A stretch of DNA of 64,000 bases. It comes from Candidatus Brocadia pituitae. GTDB lineage: Bacteria > Planctomycetota > Brocadiia > Brocadiales > Brocadiaceae. Location of the stretch: NCBI GenBank assembly GCA_017347445.1, contig AP021856.1, positions 3,542,613 through 3,606,612 of the forward strand. Direction: 5' to 3'. The notes beneath the pieces were generated by a model. The model was not told the origin of the DNA. It made no database searches and saw only the letters and a program-made list of their open reading frames with translations. The translations under genes were made by a program, and so were the position numbers. Below, one piece after another: positions 1 to 8,025 of the stretch. How positions within the stretch are numbered: the first letter of the stretch is position 1; every line of letters starts with the position of its first letter.

Positions 1-1
1 A

Positions 2-91
2 GCCACGAAGAAGACCGGTAATGCAAAAGTTAAATTCGAGGCAGCCAATGGCTTGAAGACGACGGTAACGGTGAAGGTTAAAAAGGAGTAA
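2..91 (+). CDS. C-terminal end of an Ig-like repeat surface protein (partial)
   Basis: An open frame runs in from the left edge and stops with TAA at 89-91. The 29 visible residues end in TTVTVKVKKE, a beta-strand pattern typical of the last strands of bacterial Ig-like (invasin/Big-type) domains. A related but decayed copy lies at 21927-22295, whose final residues (GQTVFTITA) would run straight into the residues seen here. Domain type is inferred from the strand pattern; the start and length are outside the window. Confidence 0.55.
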   Translation, partial: ATKKTGNAKVKFEAANGLKTTVTVKVKKE

Positions 92-261
92 TGCTCAGAA
101 TACCAAGAATCAACGAGGAAAATAATCAGAAGATAACCTTTTCTGAAATATTAATAAAACAGATTGGATGCAAAGTTGGTTGCGGCTTGCTGCGCTATGA
201 TATTAAGTCAGCATTGTTCGAATTGTTTTATTTTAAGAAATTTTAAAAGAAGGAGGCCGGT

Positions 262-1053
262 ATGATAAAAGCAAATTATCGTTTTGGTTTAAGGGCTTTG
301 GCCATTGTTTTGTCATTTGCAGCGGCACTTGTTGTAACATTCGGCTGGCGCGGTCTGTCAGGCGGCATTGCCTTGGCGCAGAATGAGGAACCCCAGTTCA
401 CCACGGAGTTTCGGTTGAAGGACTGTAAATTTGAGACTGTAGGGGCAAACTCTTACTTCATCCTCAAACCGGGCTATCGATTGATATTAGACGGGGAAGA
501 GGACGGAGAAACGGTCCGGGTCGTGATTACCGTTCTGCCTAAGACCAAAAAGATCTTCCTTCCAAATATCGGCACGGTGAGAACGAGGGTTGTCGAGGAA
601 CGGGAATCGGTAGATGGCGAATTGGTAGAGGTGTCGAGAAACTTCTTCGCAATATGCAAAAAGACAAATGACGTTTTCTATTTTGGGGAAGATGTCGATA
701 TTTTCAATGAGGATGGTACGATAAGTCATGAAGGGTCATGGCTCGCGGGAGTGGATGGCGCGGAGCCAGGCATCATTATGCCGGGTACTTTTTTGCTGGG
801 TTCGAGATACTTTCAGGAACAGGCGTCTGGCATTGCCACTGACCGTGCAGAGCACGTGGAGATGGGTCTTGAAGTAACTACGGATGCGGGCACATTCAAT
901 GAGTGCGTGAGGGTGCTGGAGACAACGCTTCTGGAACCTGGAGTGGAAAGCGAGAAGATTTACGCCCCCGGAGTTGGGCTGGTTGTAGACGATGTGGTTG
1001 AACTCGTCAAATTCGGCTTTATCAAAGATGACGACGACGATGATGACGACTAA
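262..1053 (+). CDS. secreted protein of unknown function with poly-Asp C-terminus
   Basis: 263 aa. The N-terminus has a basic segment followed by a hydrophobic stretch (residues about 10-32) and an Ala-rich cleavage region ending near ALAQ, so export is likely. The mature part contains CKKTNDVFYFGEDVD, HEGSW.AGVDGA.PGI and a closing PGVGLV.D motif; I recall these in an unnamed family of exported proteins but have no function for it. The last eight residues are all Asp, which suggests an acidic or cation-binding tail. ATG at 262 is preceded by a strong ribosome site, GAAGGAGG. It sits between the Ig-like gene end and the first GEMM riboswitch, on the same strand. Confidence 0.8.
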   Translation: MIKANYRFGLRALAIVLSFAAALVVTFGWRGLSGGIALAQNEEPQFTTEFRLKDCKFETVGANSYFILKPGYRLILDGEEDGETVRVVITVLPKTKKIFLPNIGTVRTRVVEERESVDGELVEVSRNFFAICKKTNDVFYFGEDVDIFNEDGTISHEGSWLAGVDGAEPGIIMPGTFLLGSRYFQEQASGIATDRAEHVEMGLEVTTDAGTFNECVRVLETTLLEPGVESEKIYAPGVGLVVDDVVELVKFGFIKDDDDDDDD

Positions 1054-1117
1054 GGTTATTTTTTTGTTGACATCCAACGATACTGTGTTATTTTAAATCG
1101 TTAAGCCAATGATCAAA

Positions 1118-1245
1118 AACATACGACAAAGGCAAACCCTGAGCGATTAGGGGACGCAAAGTAAAGGATCTTTCAACGCACAAGGATGTAGTTAAAGATG
1201 CGCCTTATCCTTTCGTGAAAAAGACAGCCTTACTGCCGAAGATGT
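1118..1245 (+). promoter_or_regulatory. GEMM-I (cyclic di-GMP class) riboswitch, copy 1
   Basis: The core reads AAAGGCAAACC, a CCCTGAGCGATTAGGGG hairpin, GACGCAAAG, a variable stem and then GACAGCC...TGCCGAA, which matches the GEMM-I aptamer layout. The base equivalent to position 20 of the Vibrio Vc2 aptamer is G (1131), the c-di-GMP-type residue. The 3' part overlaps a perfect terminator hairpin, so transcription termination is the likely output. Downstream on the same strand are a small ORF and the modular protein genes from 1626. Confidence 0.85.
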
Positions 1246-1276
1246 TGAAAAACATTTTTGCAGTAAGGCTTTTTTA
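1226..1276 (+). terminator. intrinsic terminator of riboswitch copy 1
   Basis: AGCCTTACTGC (1226-1236) pairs perfectly with GCAGTAAGGCT (1260-1270) and is followed by a T run. Its left arm is part of the aptamer's 3' strand, so ligand binding and termination are probably coupled. Confidence 0.85.
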
Positions 1277-1309
1277 TTTTAAGGATAGGAGAAAAGGCGT
1301 TTTGCATGA

Positions 1310-1453
1310 GATTGCCAGCTGCGCACCTTGCTTAACGAAGAGTTGTCTGATTTTTCATTGTTCAGCCTCACCGCTATCGTTATAGGCGTCATCTCCTTAT
1401 ATGCAACAACAGCATCTCTAGCCTGGCTCATTTCACCTTGTGAAAGGAGGTAA
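1310..1453 (+). other. short hydrophobic open frame, possible gene remnant
   Basis: A 47-codon frame without an ATG encodes a plausible transmembrane segment (SLTAIVIGVISLYATTASLAWLI) and ends at a TAA directly after AAAGGAGG. It lies just behind the riboswitch terminator. It may be the tail of a deleted membrane protein gene or a non-ATG-initiated small membrane peptide. Confidence 0.25.
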
Positions 1454-1459
1454 ACACAA

Positions 1460-1567
1460 ATGAATATCTTGCCTTTCATGAAAATATTACCTAATCCAAC
1501 TACCTGCACCCACTGCATTACTGCCGTCTATGTAAACGATATCGGTTTCATGCGATCTTATGTATGA
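1460..1567 (+). CDS. small ORF, 35 aa, unknown
   Basis: ATG at 1460 follows a strong ribosome site (AAAGGAGG, 1443-1450, nine bases upstream). The peptide begins MNILPFMKILP and contains a CTHC motif. It ends 58 bases before the ATG of the first modular protein. The good ribosome site is the only real support; the peptide resembles nothing I know, so it may be a leader peptide or chance. Confidence 0.35.
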   Translation: MNILPFMKILPNPTTCTHCITAVYVNDIGFMRSYV

Positions 1568-1625
1568 CCAGTCGAGACATGCGAGAGGGACAATCCCCAC
1601 ACAACTGAGGGAAGGAGGACAAAAT

Positions 1626-3002
1626 ATGGCATACCAAAAGGAATATATGTTATCCGGACTGGAAAGGGAACTGGAGCTGTATCGGGGGGCGGAATACGAA
1701 GCGCCCAGAGATTCAAACGGGAAGACGCACACTATCGCAGTTATTGATACAGCAGGAAAGCCCATGTCCTTCACGTTTAGTGTAGATCAAAATAAGAAGG
1801 GATATGTGTCTACTTCTGACCATACCTATAAAAAAAGTGCCGGGTTGACCACTAAAACTTTTAAAGTACCGGGTCTCACGCAATTAATTGTAGCGTTGAA
1901 TAAAAAAGGGAATACCGCCTTCCTTGTGTTGATGGATTTTCGACAATTCAATGAAGATTATGATGCCTCAAAACCGGCAACCGTTAATAATATGAGCTTT
2001 AATGTAGTCAAACAAAACGCTTTAACACAGTTTGAAATTCTTGAGTCCAAAACAAGTTTTAAGGTCAGTGTTTTCATTGATGGGAAATGGATGACGACTG
2101 AATATCCCATACAAGAACCAGTTGCTCGACAAATCGAGGAATTTAAAGTATTTATCAGCGGACTCCAACTCGAGGTTTTACCTGAGAAATATTTTGACGA
2201 GAAAGAATTAGAATTCAAAGATGAGGAGTACGATTATGAAGATGCATATGATAACGAGCTTGAGTACGAAGAAGTCGAGGAACCCGACGATGAATTCGAA
2301 TGGGAAAACGAGCTGAATGCCCTTGAGGACGATGGCGTTACCGAAAATTTTGCCAGGCGCTTGTACGAACTGTCAACCCGTTCCTACGAGAGCGAATACG
2401 AGCTCGATGAAGAACTGGACCGGGCGCTGGACGCCGTGGAAGATGAGTTTATGGTCAAGCGGCTGCACCGGAAGAAAAAGCGTGGAAAACGCAAAGGTCT
2501 GTTCAAAAAGATTCTCAGCACCGGGGCGAAGATCGTTGGCAAGATTGCCAGCAAAACACCGATCGGTTCCCTGATCAAGGCGGGAACCAGCCTGGTGAGA
2601 GGCGATATTAAAGGGGCGTTGGGGAATCTTGCCAAGTCGGTGGTAGGCGCTGTGTTACCGCCGGGTGTGGGCACCGTAGCCACGGCGGCGATGGATGCCC
2701 TTGGCGGTGGCGGTGAAGAAGGCGGTGAAGGCGGCGAAGAAGGAGAAGTCCGCAGAGGCGGCAGAAGGAAGCGGGCGATCAGGAGAGTTGCCCGAATCGC
2801 CCGCGATACCTACCGGGAAGTTGCCGACACACTCCCCGAAGATTTTGACCATCCGCTGGTCGCCAATGAAGTCGCCAGGAAGGCAGTGCGGAAGGCGATG
2901 GTCAAAAATGGGGTGAGACCGCCCGGCAAAGCGGAAGGTATTCCCCGGCAGAAGCGGGTTATTAGACTCAGACCCGGGGAAAGAGTGGTCATTACCGGGT
3001 AA
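1626..3002 (+). CDS. modular acidic/aromatic-rich protein, paralog 1 (no catalytic domain)
   Basis: 458 aa from ATG 1626, chosen for the GGGAAGGAGG ribosome site. In order: a conserved N-terminal tag (KEYMLSGLERELELY); an alpha/beta-looking domain to about residue 185; a Glu/Asp/Tyr-rich stretch (about 186-275); a basic run (RLHRKKKRGKRKG, about 279-291); a small-residue hydrophobic segment rich in Gly, Ala and Lys (about 292-365); an acidic GE-rich linker; and an Arg-rich tail with RRKRAIRRVARIAR. There is no signal peptide. From about residue 229 on it is nearly identical to the protein at 3201-5147, yet the N-terminal domains are strongly diverged. I recall similar E/Y-rich proteins near contractile injection systems and proteases, but no function is established here. 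Unlike its paralog it has no inserted hydrolase domain. Confidence 0.85.
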   Translation: MAYQKEYMLSGLERELELYRGAEYEAPRDSNGKTHTIAVIDTAGKPMSFTFSVDQNKKGYVSTSDHTYKKSAGLTTKTFKVPGLTQLIVALNKKGNTAFLVLMDFRQFNEDYDASKPATVNNMSFNVVKQNALTQFEILESKTSFKVSVFIDGKWMTTEYPIQEPVARQIEEFKVFISGLQLEVLPEKYFDEKELEFKDEEYDYEDAYDNELEYEEVEEPDDEFEWENELNALEDDGVTENFARRLYELSTRSYESEYELDEELDRALDAVEDEFMVKRLHRKKKRGKRKGLFKKILSTGAKIVGKIASKTPIGSLIKAGTSLVRGDIKGALGNLAKSVVGAVLPPGVGTVATAAMDALGGGGEEGGEGGEEGEVRRGGRRKRAIRRVARIARDTYREVADTLPEDFDHPLVANEVARKAVRKAMVKNGVRPPGKAEGIPRQKRVIRLRPGERVVITG

Positions 3003-3124
3003 TGCAAGACTTTCCAGCGGAGAATTGGAAGGGAATGATGAACGATATTGCACCCTGAGCCTGTCGCGAAGGGTCGGTCGAATGAAACTAGGGGACAAGG
3101 GGATTGTCAATAACCAGGGAAAAA

Positions 3125-3157
3125 CAACCCCTGAATCCCCCTTTGCTAAGGGGGACT
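3125..3157 (+). repeat. palindromic intergenic repeat (CCCCCTTTGCTAAGGGGG type)
   Basis: A short palindrome centred on CCCCCTTTGCTAAGGGGG. It is of the same general kind as the elements at 33788-33838 and inside the helicase gene near 61.3 and 63.5 kb. Confidence 0.45.
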
Positions 3158-3200
3158 TAATTTTGTGCGTTGCACGAATAAGAAATTAAGGAGGACAAAC

Positions 3201-5147
3201 ATGGCACAGCAAAAAGAATATATGTTATCCGGATTGGAGAGGGAGCTGGAGCTTTATATGGGGGAGGAGTATGAAACTGGCATAAAAACACACACAATCA
3301 AAGCGGTGAATACCGTAAATGCAAACGTTGATGTAACATTTAATATTGATGAAAGCCGCAAAACTGGTGAAATAATTACCTCTGGTCATACATATGTGGA
3401 CAAAAAGAAAATAATTCATAACGTGCCCGAAATAAAGCAAGAGGTTGAACGATTGAAAAAAAGGGGTAATACTACAATTTTAGCGTTCGCCAAAGAACGT
3501 TTTGAGTACAACGAAGAAACAAAAACGAAGTCTGTGGCTGGAACGGCAGGTAAAAATGTTGATATGAAATTTGAAATTGATGAATCTAAATCAATATTAA
3601 GGGCAAGTGTATGGTTTGTGGCAAAATGGGTTTCAAATGAGTACAGATTACAAGCACCAGTAGACCAACAAATACAGGATTTAAAGACATTTATTGACGG
3701 ATTACAGCTAGCCGAACAAGAACTTGGCGACGAATATGAACTCCATCCGGATGAAGAGTCAGGATTTAACTATGAAAAAAAGGAAGACCTGCCAGTTAAA
3801 GAAATTGACATTGGCGATCTTCAAGAAGGTGACATTATCGTCTCTACCACTCGTTACCCTCTCTCCAAGGCTATCCGTCTGCTTTCCGGCTCCCGGGTCA
3901 GTCATACCGCCCTGTATATCGGCAATGGTGAAGTTGTGGAAGCGCTTGGTGACGGTGTCACAAGACACTCTGTGGAGAAAGCTACAAAGGACGACAAGTA
4001 TGCCTATGTCTTACGATATCCGGATTTAAGTCTTGGTGCACAGGGAATCATCCGCGGTTTCGCCATCAAGCATGCCAACTTGAAGACGCCTTTCGATTCT
4101 TGGGGAATGGTTCTGCGTGCGGGACTGCGGATTCCCGGGGGAGGAGAAAAAAGATTTTACTGCTCGGAACTCGTTCTCAGATCGTATGAAGCGGCTGGAA
4201 TCCGCTTGTTCGAGACTACCCAGAAACGACCGGGCGATATTGATGAACTCCGGGGTACGAAATTAGATTATGTTGGCCACATAAAACTTACCAAAAAGCA
4301 GCTTCGCAAGCTTGATGATTCGGAATTCGAAATGGCGGATGAAGATAATGAATGGGAATTGGAAGATGTTGAAGAAGATGACGAACTTTCATATGAATAT
4401 GAGTACGAAGAAGACGAAGAACCCGATGATGAATTTGAATTCGGATTCGAAAATGAGCTGAATGCCGTTGAGGACGATGGAGTTACCGAAAATTTTGCCC
4501 GGCGCTTGTACGAACTGTCCACCCGTTCCTACGAAGGCGAATACGAGCTGGATGAAGAACTGGACCGGGCGTTGGATGCCGTGGAAGATGAGTTCATGGT
4601 CAAACGGCTGCACCGGAAGAAAAAACGCGGAAAACGCAAAGGTCTGTTTAAAAAGATTCTCGGCGCGGGGGCGAAAATCGTTGGCAAGATTGCCAACAAG
4701 ACCCCGATCGGCTCCCTGATCAAGGCAGGCACCAGTCTGGTGAGAGGCAACATTAAAGGGGCGCTGGGGAATCTTGCCAAGGCGGCGGTAGGCACTGTGT
4801 TACCACCGGGAGTGGGTACCGTAGCAACTGCAGCAATGGACGCGCTGGGCGGAGGCGAAGAAGGTGGCGAAGCCGGTGAAGAAGGAGAAGTCCGCAGAGG
4901 ATCCAGAAGGAAGCGGGCGATCAGGAGGGTTGCCCGCATCGCCAGGGATACCTACCGTGAAGTTGCGGATACCCTGCCAGAAGATTTTGATCATCCGCTG
5001 GTTGCCAATGAAGTCGCCAGGAAGGCAGTGCAAAAAGCCATGATCAAAAATGGGGTGAGGCCGCCCGGAAAAGCGGAGGGTATTCCCCGGCAGAAGCGGG
5101 TTATCAAGCTCAGGCCCGGGGAAAAAATCGTCATTATCAGGTCATAA
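3201..5147 (+). CDS. modular acidic/aromatic-rich protein, paralog 2, with permuted papain-like hydrolase domain
   Basis: 648 aa from ATG 3201, preceded by TTAAGGAGG. It has the same N-terminal tag as paralog 1, then a diverged version of the N-terminal domain. About residues 203-380 form a YiiX/YebB-type NlpC/P60-superfamily (permuted papain) domain: DLQEGDIIVS, His235 in SHTALYIG and Cys321 in FYCSELV. Such domains hydrolyse amide or acyl bonds in peptidoglycan or lipids; the substrate here is unknown. A very acidic Tyr-rich stretch follows, then the basic run, hydrophobic segment and Arg-rich tail shared with paralog 1. No signal peptide is seen. It is 18 bp upstream of the metalloprotease gene and probably cotranscribed with it. 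Confidence 0.88.
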   Translation: MAQQKEYMLSGLERELELYMGEEYETGIKTHTIKAVNTVNANVDVTFNIDESRKTGEIITSGHTYVDKKKIIHNVPEIKQEVERLKKRGNTTILAFAKERFEYNEETKTKSVAGTAGKNVDMKFEIDESKSILRASVWFVAKWVSNEYRLQAPVDQQIQDLKTFIDGLQLAEQELGDEYELHPDEESGFNYEKKEDLPVKEIDIGDLQEGDIIVSTTRYPLSKAIRLLSGSRVSHTALYIGNGEVVEALGDGVTRHSVEKATKDDKYAYVLRYPDLSLGAQGIIRGFAIKHANLKTPFDSWGMVLRAGLRIPGGGEKRFYCSELVLRSYEAAGIRLFETTQKRPGDIDELRGTKLDYVGHIKLTKKQLRKLDDSEFEMADEDNEWELEDVEEDDELSYEYEYEEDEEPDDEFEFGFENELNAVEDDGVTENFARRLYELSTRSYEGEYELDEELDRALDAVEDEFMVKRLHRKKKRGKRKGLFKKILGAGAKIVGKIANKTPIGSLIKAGTSLVRGNIKGALGNLAKAAVGTVLPPGVGTVATAAMDALGGGEEGGEAGEEGEVRRGSRRKRAIRRVARIARDTYREVADTLPEDFDHPLVANEVARKAVQKAMIKNGVRPPGKAEGIPRQKRVIKLRPGEKIVIIRS

Positions 5148-5165
5148 CCAAACGTTTCATGAGAG

Positions 5166-6440
5166 ATGCCAACGATGATTTCCCAGAATGAGCTTTACCG
5201 GCGATTTATTTCCGTCAGCAATAAAGTGAAGCTTCTTTCATCACTGCGAAAATCGATTGCTCTTCCTGTCGATTACAACATCACCGAAAGCCAGTGGTCG
5301 GCAATTGAATCGCCGTTGTTTGCAATCGAAGCGAAGCTTCGCACCTGCCTGAAAAAAGAGGGAAGAGAACATCTGCGGCTTATTCACCAGGCAGAGGCAA
5401 AGAGGGCGTTGACACTGTTGTTGGGCAAGATGGAGTTGGAACTGTCAAAGGCATTCATCTATTTTGACACCTTTGTGGACCTGTTATCGCAGCGTCATTT
5501 ACCGGAGGTGGGGCTCCTTTTGGGTGGATGTGACGCCCTTGCCTGGGATGCCCTGAAAAAAGATCACCCGGCGCTTTCCATCATTGAGAAACCGCTGGTT
5601 TCCTTTAACCGTGGCTTTGGAGCATCTATCCTCAGAGAGGGAGTGCCGCTGCCGGATGGTACACCCAACCCGCTTGCTACCATTCAAATCCCTTATACCA
5701 AGATCAAGGACAAGTACAATTTAACGTCGGTCGTTCATGAATCAGGTCATTCTGCGATGGTGCAACTGGGATTGGTAAACGTCCTGCCAAAAGCGATCGG
5801 AGATGCCCTGACACATGCCGGGGCGCCGGAGGTGATCGGGAAGCTCTTTGCCCTGTGGACCATGGAGATTGGCCCGGATTTCTGGGGGTTTTGTAATTGC
5901 GGCGCTGCCCAGGCGTCGAGCGCCATGGAAATCCTCAGCCTTCCCCCGTCGCATGTTTTCAAGGTGTCTGCCACGGATCCTCATCCCCCTCCTTTCCTGA
6001 GGGTTTTGCTCGCCTTTGAGTGGTGTCGCCACCAGTGGGGAACCGGGGATTGGGATGAATGGGAAAAACAATGGTTAACCACGTATCCGCTCGAGGCGGC
6101 ATCCGCGAGGGACCGGAAGGTGCTTGCTGCCGGCAGGCGTTATGTATCCACCGTCAGTCGGGCGCTTTTCAACACCAAATTCAGCGCCCTTGACAAGAGA
6201 ACCATCCCGTCTCTTTTTGATCTTAACAGGAGTGACCCGGCGCGGCTGGAAAGACTCGTTCGGGATGCCGAAAGCAGTGGCATCCTGAATTTATCGGAAC
6301 TTTCCCCGTGCGGCCAGTTGGCGCTGTTCAGGACGCTGAGAAACAAGAGCACCTTATCGGAACAATCGCTGGATCGCCTGATGACCGCCTGGTTAATCCG
6401 GTTAGCAAGAGGAAGTAAATTCAAAGAACACTATACTTAA
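5166..6440 (+). CDS. predicted HExxH zinc metalloprotease, family not recognised
   Basis: 424 aa. A zinc-binding HESGH motif (residues 191-195, in SVVHESGHSAM) is preceded by a beta-like stretch and followed by a helical region containing Glu residues that could give the third ligand. No export signal or membrane segment is seen, and the remaining sequence matches no protease family I can name. ATG 5166 has no good ribosome site; ATG 5175 (MISQNE) has GAGAG nine bases upstream and is the likelier start. It lies 18 bp after paralog 2 and 17 bp before the next gene, consistent with one operon. Confidence 0.7.
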   Translation: MPTMISQNELYRRFISVSNKVKLLSSLRKSIALPVDYNITESQWSAIESPLFAIEAKLRTCLKKEGREHLRLIHQAEAKRALTLLLGKMELELSKAFIYFDTFVDLLSQRHLPEVGLLLGGCDALAWDALKKDHPALSIIEKPLVSFNRGFGASILREGVPLPDGTPNPLATIQIPYTKIKDKYNLTSVVHESGHSAMVQLGLVNVLPKAIGDALTHAGAPEVIGKLFALWTMEIGPDFWGFCNCGAAQASSAMEILSLPPSHVFKVSATDPHPPPFLRVLLAFEWCRHQWGTGDWDEWEKQWLTTYPLEAASARDRKVLAAGRRYVSTVSRALFNTKFSALDKRTIPSLFDLNRSDPARLERLVRDAESSGILNLSELSPCGQLALFRTLRNKSTLSEQSLDRLMTAWLIRLARGSKFKEHYT

Positions 6441-6457
6441 CTGAAGGAGGATGTGAA

Positions 6458-7684
6458 ATGACAAATGGTAATGGTAAGACACCTGCTGAATATAAGGCAG
6501 AATTAGCCGCACACGGAGAAAAACTGATCGATCACTCGATCTATCCCAGGCTTAAGGTCCCCTTTGTGCCCTGTGCCGATCTGCTGCTTGCCCAGGCAAA
6601 GGATGATCTCGAAATAAAGGCATTTCACGATCAATATTTTGCTAATTTTGGGGACATCATTTTCACGGTTGCAGATATAAAAAAGTTTTGCAGCGAATTT
6701 AAGGAAGATGAATTAAGCGTGAAAGATTTCATGGCTGCAATGGGATGTTTACCGCCCGGCTGCACGACCCTCTCCGGAATCAGGGGGTCTGCCGGCTATA
6801 TCGATCCCCCCCCGGTTTTAAAAATACCCAGGTTGTTCATAGGTGACGTGGTATGGGCTTATTGGATTGACCGGATGGGGATATTTGAAATATTTGCTAA
6901 ACTGGTGAATGATTATGCCACGGCCGGAAAGTTTCCTATTGACAATAATATTCCTTTTGGCGACACTAATTTAACACCGGTTATCTTAGAGGTAATGGTG
7001 CGCCAATTACAGATGGGGCTTGCTTCTTTAGCCCGGGACCGGGTGAGCACGTATCGTCGCTGTCTGGGTTGGACCACCCCTGTTGGCAGGAAAATGGATA
7101 TTCAGACTGAAGTGAACACTGCATTTACCAGCCAATTCCACCTATTTATGAAAACCGCATTGGAGTATTACAAAGACCTGCGCTTAGCTCAGGCAATCCG
7201 GCAAACAACCACTGGCGGGGCGTCTGCGTCAACACGGGTTGCGGTTGCCGAGGCGTTACAATTGTTAAAGGAATCCTTCAAGGTGTTTGGTTACGGGCGA
7301 AATAACTATAATACCCTGAATGCCATTGTTTATGAAATTGCTGCGTTGGATCTGATAAGAAACCTCCGGGATGATATCGGCATACCCAGCACCTATACCA
7401 AAGCCAGTCAGTATGTTTCAGCCGCATATTCGACTTTAGTGGAAGGAAAATCTGCGTCAGAGTATAAACCCAATCGCTATATGCTGCACCTGGATTGCGC
7501 GGAAAAAGGAAGAGATTTGCTCCTGGATATTGAGGCTCTCAACACGGATGATGTGGATGCCGTAGGCACGTGGCTCGAAAATAAGATTGTTGAGGAAAAA
7601 CTGGAAACGTACCGGAAGGCATACCGGGATATTACCAAAATTGATTTGGCAGAGAGCATTCAGAATATAGAACAACAGGTTTAA
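6458..7684 (+). CDS. conserved-looking protein of unknown function
   Basis: 408 aa with a strong ribosome site (GAAGGAGG) before ATG 6458. It is soluble and mostly helical in appearance, with no signal peptide and no catalytic motif I recognise. A CLPPGCTTLSGIRGSAGYIDPPP segment near residues 96-118 has the look of a conserved core. It begins 17 bp after the metalloprotease gene and so very likely belongs to the same transcript. It could be an adaptor, immunity or regulatory partner of the neighbouring proteases, but nothing in the sequence decides this. Confidence 0.75.
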   Translation: MTNGNGKTPAEYKAELAAHGEKLIDHSIYPRLKVPFVPCADLLLAQAKDDLEIKAFHDQYFANFGDIIFTVADIKKFCSEFKEDELSVKDFMAAMGCLPPGCTTLSGIRGSAGYIDPPPVLKIPRLFIGDVVWAYWIDRMGIFEIFAKLVNDYATAGKFPIDNNIPFGDTNLTPVILEVMVRQLQMGLASLARDRVSTYRRCLGWTTPVGRKMDIQTEVNTAFTSQFHLFMKTALEYYKDLRLAQAIRQTTTGGASASTRVAVAEALQLLKESFKVFGYGRNNYNTLNAIVYEIAALDLIRNLRDDIGIPSTYTKASQYVSAAYSTLVEGKSASEYKPNRYMLHLDCAEKGRDLLLDIEALNTDDVDAVGTWLENKIVEEKLETYRKAYRDITKIDLAESIQNIEQQV

Positions 7685-7811
7685 GATGAGATACTCATGG
7701 CTTTATCCGGCACTTCCCGGGATTAAGAACTATGGCGATATTACGCATGATAAGAGAATGGTTTCATCATGGTATGACCTGTGTTTTAAGTTAATCTGCC
7801 TTTGGCAGCAA

Positions 7812-7903
7812 TGTAGGTAGTCGCAGGCCTCAGCCTGCGTGGTATTCCTGGGTAAAAGAGAATTGCGAAATGACCGTAGCGCAGACTAAAGTCTGCGGCT
7901 ACC
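7812..7903. repeat. paired-hairpin repeat
   Basis: Two palindromes, CGCAGGCCTCAGCCTGCG (7822-7839 region) and GCAGACTAAAGTCTGC, flanked by GTAG...CTAC, lie in the 341-bp gap between the unknown gene and the metacaspase. This looks like a small REP-pair or MITE. The rest of the gap holds only the metacaspase leader. Confidence 0.6.
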
Positions 7904-8025
7904 AAAGACCCGAAAATCCGTAAAAATGAAATGAAATTCCTATACAAACGACACAACGCTGATTCCGAATAAAGAATCGGTATGATCTTAATTTACCTGC
8001 AAACTTAACTTCAGAGGAGGACTTT

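Noticed and set aside
1487-1774. Minus-strand frame of 95 codons opposite the start of the first modular protein
   Set aside because: It overlaps a well-supported gene with a strong ribosome site and has no start signal or known motif.
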